From Deferribacterales bacterium Deferri_01 (GTDB taxonomy: Bacteria; Chrysiogenota; Deferribacteres; Deferribacterales; Geovibrionaceae), in the NCBI GenBank assembly GCA_001603805.1, contig LUZY01000002.1, forward strand, positions 1 through 64,000: 64,000 bases of DNA, in the 5' to 3' direction. Made by a program: the position numbers and the translations under genes. Below, in pieces: positions 58,837-64,000 of the stretch. Under the pieces are notes generated by a model that made no database searches, was not told where the DNA came from, and saw nothing but the letters and a program-made list of their open reading frames with translations. The stretch's first letter is position 1. Each line of letters begins with the position of its first letter.

Positions 58837-59253
58837 TTATTTTGAAACAAAGCCGTCCGCCTTCTCTTCCGGCTGTTCATAATCGGCAGAGCAGAAAAGT
58901 CCCTTGCCACCGAGATGTTCCTCGTATTCCGCACCCCACTCCTTCATCAGCATAAGAACAGGAATCAGCTTGGAGCCTATTTCCGTGAGCCTGTATTCCA
59001 CCTTCGGCGGAATCTGATTATAAACCTCACGGCTTATCAGCCCGTCCCCTTCCAGTTCTCTCAACTGCTTGCTCAACATTCTCTCAGTTATCTCCGGCAT
59101 GCTCTTACGAAGCTCTCCGAAACGGAGAACAGGATCAACCGCAAGCCTGTAGAGGATCAGTGCTTTCCATTTTCCGGACAAAACCTGCACCGTAAGCTCG
59201 AAATAACATCTGTATAATTTTCCGTCCAATTCCTTGACTTTACAAAAACCCAT
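58837..59253 (-). CDS. HxlR (DUF24)-family regulator
   Basis: The 138-residue protein has the HxlR winged helix (LSGKWKALILYRL, RFGELRKSMPEITERMLSKQLRELE). It contains Cys4 and Cys16, the latter at the family's conserved redox position before ELTxxVLSGKW. In the known family (YodB, HypR, QorR) such Cys sense electrophiles or disulfide stress. AGGTGTATT precedes the ATG. It is divergent from the monooxygenase-like and flavin-reductase genes. Confidence 0.88.
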   Translation of the reverse strand: MGFCKVKELDGKLYRCYFELTVQVLSGKWKALILYRLAVDPVLRFGELRKSMPEITERMLSKQLRELEGDGLISREVYNQIPPKVEYRLTEIGSKLIPVLMLMKEWGAEYEEHLGGKGLFCSADYEQPEEKADGFVSK

Positions 59254-59266
59254 AATACACCTGCTA

Positions 59267-59303
59267 TACTAAATGTAAGTACATGAAAAAAAATACCGTA
59301 CTT
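59267..59303. promoter_or_regulatory. Likely HxlR operators
   Basis: TACT-N7-AGTA (59267-59281) and AAGTAC-N15-GTACTT (59277-59303) lie in the divergent gap between the HxlR gene and the ABM gene. Short inverted TAC/GTA half-sites are typical for this family. Confidence 0.4.
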
Positions 59304-59414
59304 GTAAAAACAATATTACTACTATATTTTCTTTCATCAAGACTAAAAATTATCTCCTGCGCACCTGATGCAGAAGATGCAGACATTGAATTATTAAAGG
59401 AAGGAGGGTACGAA

Positions 59415-59717
59415 ATGTTTGTACTTCATGTGGAAATGAAACTTAAAGAGGGGAAGGCGGATGAGCTATATAAAATCTATTCCGAAATATCCCCCCTTGT
59501 AAAAGAAGAAAAAGGATGCACTGCCTACAAGCTGACATTTACAGGCGATAAAACACAGGCCGCCATGTTTGAAATATGGGAATCTGAAGAGGATCTTGCT
59601 CTCCACGGAGAACAGCCGCACGTCAAAAAACTTTTTTCCGTCTTCCCTGATGTACTTGCAGGAAAGCCCGAAGCAACAAAATATGAAATAAGCGAAATAA
59701 AAAGAAACGCAATCTAG
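59415..59717 (+). CDS. ABM-family (YgiN-like) monooxygenase or stress protein
   Basis: A 100-residue protein of the antibiotic-biosynthesis-monooxygenase ferredoxin-like fold (MFVLHVEMKLKEGKADEL, EKGCTAYKLTF, FEIWESEEDLALHGEQPHVKKLF). The E. coli relative YgiN acts on quinols. GGAGGGTACGAA precedes ATG 59415; the frame is open upstream but that part looks non-coding. It is in an operon with the flavin protein. Confidence 0.85.
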   Translation: MFVLHVEMKLKEGKADELYKIYSEISPLVKEEKGCTAYKLTFTGDKTQAAMFEIWESEEDLALHGEQPHVKKLFSVFPDVLAGKPEATKYEISEIKRNAI

Positions 59718-59731
59718 GAGGAACAAACCGG

Positions 59732-60346
59732 ATGTATGCACTTGCGATATGCGGAAGCCCCCGCAAAAACGGAAACACCAGCATAATACTCAACACTGTT
59801 CTGGAGACTCTGAAAGCCAAAGGCTGGGAAACAGAAATGGAGACAGTCGGCGGACAGAATATCAGAGGCTGCACTGCCTGCGGAGCCTGTTTTAAGAAAG
59901 CGGACGGCACATGTATAATTGATGACGATCTTAACCCTGTTATCGCTAAAATGTTTAAGGCAGATGCAATAATCATAGGTTCGCCCACTTATTTTGCAGA
60001 TGTAACAGCAGAAATAAAAGCCCTCATAGATCGTGCCGGTTTTGTGGCGATGGCAAACGGCAACGCACTGAAAGGTAAAATAGGCGCAGGTATCTCCGCT
60101 GTGAGAAGGGGCGGTTCAATTCACACAGTTGACACCATCAACCATCTTTTTATGATTTCAAGAATGATAATTCCCGGTTCAACATACTGGAACATGGTTT
60201 ACGGACTCCACAAAGGGGATGTTGAAAAGGATAAAGAGGGTCTGGCAAACATGAGGCACATAGGGGAAACCATTGACTGGCTGGGCAGAGCAATAAAGCC
60301 TCACATGGAATCATACCCGGATATAACCACAGAAAAAGAAGGATAA
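59732..60346 (+). CDS. NADPH-dependent FMN reductase/iron-sulfur flavoprotein family
   Basis: The 204-residue flavodoxin-fold protein begins with the phosphate loop GSPRKNGNT and has a Cys-rich loop GCTACGACFKKADGTC, as in iron-sulfur flavoproteins and NAD(P)H:quinone or FMN reductases. It lies 14 bases after the ABM gene. With the HxlR sensor, the set suggests quinone or electrophile detoxification (inference). Confidence 0.88.
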   Translation: MYALAICGSPRKNGNTSIILNTVLETLKAKGWETEMETVGGQNIRGCTACGACFKKADGTCIIDDDLNPVIAKMFKADAIIIGSPTYFADVTAEIKALIDRAGFVAMANGNALKGKIGAGISAVRRGGSIHTVDTINHLFMISRMIIPGSTYWNMVYGLHKGDVEKDKEGLANMRHIGETIDWLGRAIKPHMESYPDITTEKEG

Positions 60347-60355
60347 AGACAAAAC

Positions 60356-60377
60356 ACCGCCCCGCAGATGGGGCGGT
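60356..60377 (+). terminator. Hairpin after the flavin-reductase gene
   Basis: ACCGCCCC (60356-60363) and GGGGCGGT (60370-60377) form an 8-bp stem around GCAGAT, followed by CTCTCGTT. Confidence 0.65.
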
Positions 60378-60480
60378 CTCTCGTTATACTCCAAGAAGCA
60401 GAACGTTACCGTGCTAATTTCCGGTTGATTTATTGTGATTATTAAATCATTCTTAATTAAGATACGGGGGGTCGTTTGAT

Positions 60481-62133
60481 TTGAAAAATCTCCTTGAACA
60501 TATAATCGCAGAGACGGAAGCTTTTCTGATAAACTGGACAGAACGCATGAAGAGCGCCGGTTATCTTGAGCATACAACGGCAAAACGGGAAGACTGCATA
60601 CTCAGCCTGCACGGTGTCATTTTACCTGTCAGAGAGTATATCAATCAGGGGCTCAAACCGGATTTTCCGGAACTTTTGAAAAACGGACGAAATGTTGCCG
60701 AATTTCTGCTGAAATCAGCACACAGGCACTATGAACGGGGGATCGGAGAAGAATATTTTTTCGGGTGCTTCAAAACACTCCTCCACGCTGTTGAAGATAT
60801 AATCCTGAAATATGACGCTGAACCGGCGGAAAAACTACAAAACTACATTGAACTGCGCCGCATAATTGACTCGATGGAAACACTTGCCGTCGGGGAATGG
60901 CATTCAAGAAATGCCGCAGAAACCGCAACCATCCTCCAGAATAAAAACAGAGAGCTAACTCTTCTTAAAAATAAATATGAAAACATTCTTGAATCTGCCT
61001 CCGATCTGTTCATCACCGTTTCGGAAAACGGGCAGATACTGGAAATGAACGCATCTGCAAGGAACAGATTCGGTGCCACAGCCATAGGAAGCAATGTAAT
61101 GGAGAGCCTCAAACCGGAAATGAGCTTTCACAAATTTCTTTCTGTTTTCCTCTCCGGCGAAACCCATGAAATCCGCATGCCGGACGGCAAATCAATATAC
61201 TCGCTCGTAATCATTCCACTCAAAAAAGTATCTTTAGCATCAGAAGGTTACGTTATTGTTCTCAATGACATAACATACATTGCAGACCAGCGCATGAAGC
61301 TTGAACAGGAAGTAAACCAGAGAACACAGGAGCTGGCAGAATCAGAGAAACTGTTCCGCTCTCTCTTCACTTCTGCCGGTGAAGGAATAATCCTTACCGA
61401 CAGCAGCCTGAGAATCTTACAGGCAAACAGTAAAGCTGCCGAAATATTCGGTCTGCCAGAAAAAGACATGGAAGGAAAAAGCTGTGTGCGCTTCATCCAT
61501 CCTGACAGCATAGATGCAATGAGATCCGCTGTGATAATAGCCCAGGGCGAAATATGGAACGGTGAGTTCAACGGTGTGACAGCGCAGGGGGAAACCTTTC
61601 CCGCCAGCATAACTCTGAACAGGTTTCAGATGGGCAGCGGAGACTTTATCCACATCATATTGCGCAATATTACCCGCCAGAAGGCTATGGAAGAACACCT
61701 GAAAGAAGAGAAGGTCAAGGCGGAGGAGATGAACGTAACCCTCCGTAATGTGCTGAAAACCATAGACAGAGAGAAAGAGGAGATGATGCTTACTATCTCC
61801 CAGAAGATAGTTACAAATATAATCCCCTCTGTTCAGAAGCTGACGGCAGAGGATAATCCTGAGATCAGAACAATATACTCAGGCATAATTAAAGACCTGC
61901 TCGCAGGGCTCACAGAGGAGACTGGAAGCCTGAACTCTGTGAATATGGGGAAGCTTACCAAAGCAGAAATACAGATATGCCAGCTCATTCAGTCCGGTTC
62001 TGACAGCAAAGAGATAGCGGAAAGCATGAATATTTCATTTGATACAGTGCAAACTCACAGAAAAAACATCCGCAAGAAGCTGGGTCTAAGCGGCAGAGAA
62101 ATTAGCCTTTTCACCTATCTTAACAACAGATAA
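60481..62133 (+). CDS. LuxR-type regulator with helical N-terminal domain and two PAS domains
   Basis: The 550-residue protein has the N-terminal helical domain shared with 16913-17905 (about 1-145), a first PAS (about 165-265), a short coiled coil (about 270-290), a second PAS (about 295-410), a further coiled coil and a LuxR/FixJ helix-turn-helix (SKEIAESMNISFDTVQTHRKNIRKKL). The start is TTG 60481 after a GGGGGG stretch. It sits just before a TorD-molybdoenzyme operon and very likely controls it through the TACCC sites at 62142-62195. Confidence 0.88.
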   Translation: MKNLLEHIIAETEAFLINWTERMKSAGYLEHTTAKREDCILSLHGVILPVREYINQGLKPDFPELLKNGRNVAEFLLKSAHRHYERGIGEEYFFGCFKTLLHAVEDIILKYDAEPAEKLQNYIELRRIIDSMETLAVGEWHSRNAAETATILQNKNRELTLLKNKYENILESASDLFITVSENGQILEMNASARNRFGATAIGSNVMESLKPEMSFHKFLSVFLSGETHEIRMPDGKSIYSLVIIPLKKVSLASEGYVIVLNDITYIADQRMKLEQEVNQRTQELAESEKLFRSLFTSAGEGIILTDSSLRILQANSKAAEIFGLPEKDMEGKSCVRFIHPDSIDAMRSAVIIAQGEIWNGEFNGVTAQGETFPASITLNRFQMGSGDFIHIILRNITRQKAMEEHLKEEKVKAEEMNVTLRNVLKTIDREKEEMMLTISQKIVTNIIPSVQKLTAEDNPEIRTIYSGIIKDLLAGLTEETGSLNSVNMGKLTKAEIQICQLIQSGSDSKEIAESMNISFDTVQTHRKNIRKKLGLSGREISLFTYLNNR

Positions 62134-62141
62134 ACACATCA

Positions 62142-62195
62142 TCGGGTATAAACGTATACCCGATAAATACCCTTTTCCCCACATTTAATACCCAT
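62142..62195. promoter_or_regulatory. Inverted and direct TACCC heptamers before the torD-molybdoenzyme operon
   Basis: TCGGGTA (62142-62148) and TACCCGA (62157-62163) form an inverted pair within a longer dyad (ATCGGGTAT, six bases, ATACCCGAT). TACCCTT (62168-62174) and TACCCAT (62189-62195) follow. They resemble the NarL heptamer and lie between the LuxR-type gene and the torD start. Confidence 0.55.
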
Positions 62196-62237
62196 CAAAC
62201 AGGCATTATCATACCTTCAAACATATGAGGTATGGCT

Positions 62238-62789
62238 ATGGATTCAATTAAACGGATTGAAGCCTTCCGGGATTTTTTTCATTACGGCACAAAAGAAAAA
62301 ATGCAGGAAGCATATGCCCGCATAACAGACACAGAATGCGGTCTGACAAAAAACATTGACTGGGAAGCCGAGGAATTTCTGTTCAACAGACTTTTCGTAG
62401 GTCCCGCATCCCCCGAAGCCCCCATGACAGCATCAGTTTATCTTGATCCTGAGAGACACACCAACGGCAGAATCACTGAAAAAGTAAGAGAAATATACAC
62501 AGCAGCAGGTCTGAGCCTGTCAAACAGAGGCTCAATCCCCGAAGACCTTCTCCCTGTGGAACTAGACGCATGCTGCATATTAAAGCGGCTTGCGGAGGTT
62601 GATGAAAACTTTATTGAGCTTTACGAACAGCTCACCGCAATGCACATGTACATGTGGATACCTCTGTTTACCGAAAGAGCAGGTTCTTGTGCAGATGAAT
62701 CCTCGGCGGTTATGCGTGTTCTGTGCATGCTTGATGAGTGGATCAAAAACGAGGTGACATCGCTGGTGATGTCAAAGGAGAAAATATGA
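62238..62789 (+). CDS. TorD-family molybdoenzyme chaperone
   Basis: A helical TorD protein of 183 residues (FRDFFHYGTKEKMQEAYARI, WEAEEFLFNRLFVGPASPE, then a late AMHMYMWIPLFTERAG). The start at 62238 has GAGG at proper spacing; ATG 62232 is too close to it. It overlaps the downstream molybdoenzyme by four bases (ATGA), so the chaperone is made just ahead of its client. Confidence 0.85.
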   Translation: MDSIKRIEAFRDFFHYGTKEKMQEAYARITDTECGLTKNIDWEAEEFLFNRLFVGPASPEAPMTASVYLDPERHTNGRITEKVREIYTAAGLSLSNRGSIPEDLLPVELDACCILKRLAEVDENFIELYEQLTAMHMYMWIPLFTERAGSCADESSAVMRVLCMLDEWIKNEVTSLVMSKEKI

Positions 62790-64000
62790 AAAAGGATTTA
62801 TTGAAAACAGGGGGAATCTGTCCCCTGAGCAGACGCTCATTCCTTAAAAGTGCGGCAGCAGCAGGCATACTTTCCTCTCTCCCTGCGGGCATTCTTCAGG
62901 CGGCAGAATGGGAAAGAACCCATTATGAAGGAGATTACGAAACTTTCCGTAATGCCTGTCCGAGAAACTGCTACGACACATGCAGCATCAAAAGCTACGT
63001 AAAGGACGGGGTTCTCCGGTTTGTTGAAGGGGCAAAGGAATCAACATTCACCGGCGGAGCGCTCTGTGTGAAAGGATTCAGCTATCCCAGAAGAGTATAC
63101 AGCCCGGACAGGATCAAATACCCTATGAAACAGATAGGCAGGGGAACAGGAAACTGGAAACGAATAAGCTGGGACGAGGCTTTGACAGAAATCTCCAATA
63201 AAATACTTGAAATCAAAAAGAAAGACGGCTCGCTCCTCGGTATGGCGCTGGATAAATATTCCGGCAACTTCGGCATAACACACTACGGCGTGGAGGGCAT
63301 GATGAGTTCCCTCGGCTACACCACAAGGTTTGTGGGCACACCCTGCTGGCCTGCGGGTATTGATGCACAAAACTTTGACATGGGCAATATGTGGTGCAAT
63401 GACCCCGAAGACATAGTCAAGGCGAAATATATCATAATCTGGGGCGGCAACCCTGCTTGGAACTCCGTACACTCCATGAAGTTCGTTTATGAAGCTCAGG
63501 AAAGAGGAGCGAAAGTTGTTGTTATCGACCCCATAATGACCCAGACAGCGGCAAAAGCCGACCTCTATATAAGAATCAAAACATCAGAAGACGGCTCACT
63601 CGCCCTCGGCATGGCAAGGCATATACTTGATAAAAAGCTTTACAGTAAAGAATTTACGACCAAACACAGCAAAGGTTTTGATGAGTTTGCCGCATACCTG
63701 AAAAAGAATGTAACAGTTGAATGGGCGGCGGAAAAATCCGGCGTTCCGGCAAATGTTATCAGACAGATTGCAGAGGAATTCGCATCGGCAAGCCCTGCAA
63801 CAATATGGGCAGGCTATGGTCTTCAGCGCCACACAAACGGCGGGGTTAATGTACGTGCCATTGACGCTGTAGTCGCAATGACAGGCAACATCGGCATCGA
63901 AGGCGGCGGAGCCAGATACGGACACCTGCACACATGGGGCTTCAACTACAACGCCATGGTTCAGAAACAGCCCGAAGGTTCTGTGGGTTATCTCGGAAAA
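62786..64000 (+). CDS. Tat-exported molybdopterin oxidoreductase catalytic subunit (partial)
   Basis: The first 405 residues are visible; the gene runs off the window. It has a Tat signal (PLSRRSFLKSAAAAG), the Fe-S motif CPRNCYDTC with GALCVKG (normal Cx3Cx3C), and the family fold. In the segment VGTPCWPAGIDAQ the Cys is a candidate Mo ligand. AAAGGAGAAAAT precedes ATG 62786. The substrate is unknown. Further subunits probably follow beyond the window. Confidence 0.9.
   Translation, partial: MKKDLLKTGGICPLSRRSFLKSAAAAGILSSLPAGILQAAEWERTHYEGDYETFRNACPRNCYDTCSIKSYVKDGVLRFVEGAKESTFTGGALCVKGFSYPRRVYSPDRIKYPMKQIGRGTGNWKRISWDEALTEISNKILEIKKKDGSLLGMALDKYSGNFGITHYGVEGMMSSLGYTTRFVGTPCWPAGIDAQNFDMGNMWCNDPEDIVKAKYIIIWGGNPAWNSVHSMKFVYEAQERGAKVVVIDPIMTQTAAKADLYIRIKTSEDGSLALGMARHILDKKLYSKEFTTKHSKGFDEFAAYLKKNVTVEWAAEKSGVPANVIRQIAEEFASASPATIWAGYGLQRHTNGGVNVRAIDAVVAMTGNIGIEGGGARYGHLHTWGFNYNAMVQKQPEGSVGYLGK

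Noticed and set aside
62141-62165. Terminator after the PAS-LuxR gene
   Set aside because: The dyad is strong but is followed by AAATACCC, not a T-run; the operator reading is preferred.

Overview
This looks like a chromosomal segment of a Gram-negative, anaerobic, respiratory bacterium with about 40-45% GC by eye. It carries OprD-type porins, TonB-ExbBD, Tat-exported enzymes, three small periplasmic tetraheme cytochromes c, four molybdopterin oxidoreductases, TorD chaperones, a monomeric NADP-isocitrate dehydrogenase and a C4-dicarboxylate transporter. The style fits Deferribacterota (Geovibrio, Denitrovibrio or Seleniivibrio-like). That placement is an inference from gene content; no rRNA or other marker gene is present.

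Layout. 1-5.0 kb: a TorA-like molybdoenzyme in an operon with a sensor kinase, followed by its OmpR-type regulator; three 11-bp-spaced direct repeats mark a probable local regulon. 5.1-8.3 kb: an MFS carrier and a GAF-PAS sigma-54 activator. 8.4-16.7 kb: a sigma-54 promoter drives an eight-gene operon (tandem winged-helix protein, molybdenum subunit, Fe-S subunit, TorD, DmsC-like anchor, NapG-like and NapH-like proteins, porin). 16.9-22.9 kb: two LuxR-type regulators facing a DmsA-like enzyme with its Fe-S subunit and TorD. 22.9-26.6 kb: a gene-poor stretch, then MATE, GNAT and TetR genes that look acquired. 26.8-33.7 kb: two copies of a module in which a Tat-exported, Nim-like split-barrel flavoprotein is paired with a tetraheme cytochrome c and a MocR-type PLP-binding regulator. 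An SDR lies between the copies. 33.7-35.2 kb: tonB-exbD-exbB. 35.3-41.7 kb: a periplasmic FAD reductase with porin, tetraheme cytochrome and two MFS carriers, divergent from a Crp/Fnr regulator. 41.9-45.6 kb: a Dcu transporter and a DcuSR-like two-component system. 45.6-52.0 kb: a tetR-MFP-RND-OMF efflux operon. 52.2-58.3 kb: a triple-SBP diguanylate cyclase, monomeric IDH and an Rrf2 regulator. 58.3-60.4 kb: a small flavin/electrophile-stress cluster under an HxlR regulator. 60.5-64.0 kb: a PAS-LuxR regulator, TorD and a fourth molybdoenzyme cut by the window end.

How it works together. Most of the window is a set of alternative terminal-reductase modules, each with its own sensor: a two-component system, a sigma-54 activator, LuxR/NarL-like proteins with a shared N-terminal domain, MocR, Crp/Fnr and DcuSR-like proteins. 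Electrons reach the molybdoenzymes through Fe-S and membrane subunits, and the periplasmic flavoproteins through small tetraheme cytochromes. The quinol dehydrogenase feeding those cytochromes (CymA/NapC type) is not in this window. The best candidate for an undescribed system is the duplicated Tat-Nim-like flavoprotein/tetraheme cytochrome/MocR module at 26.8-33.2 kb.
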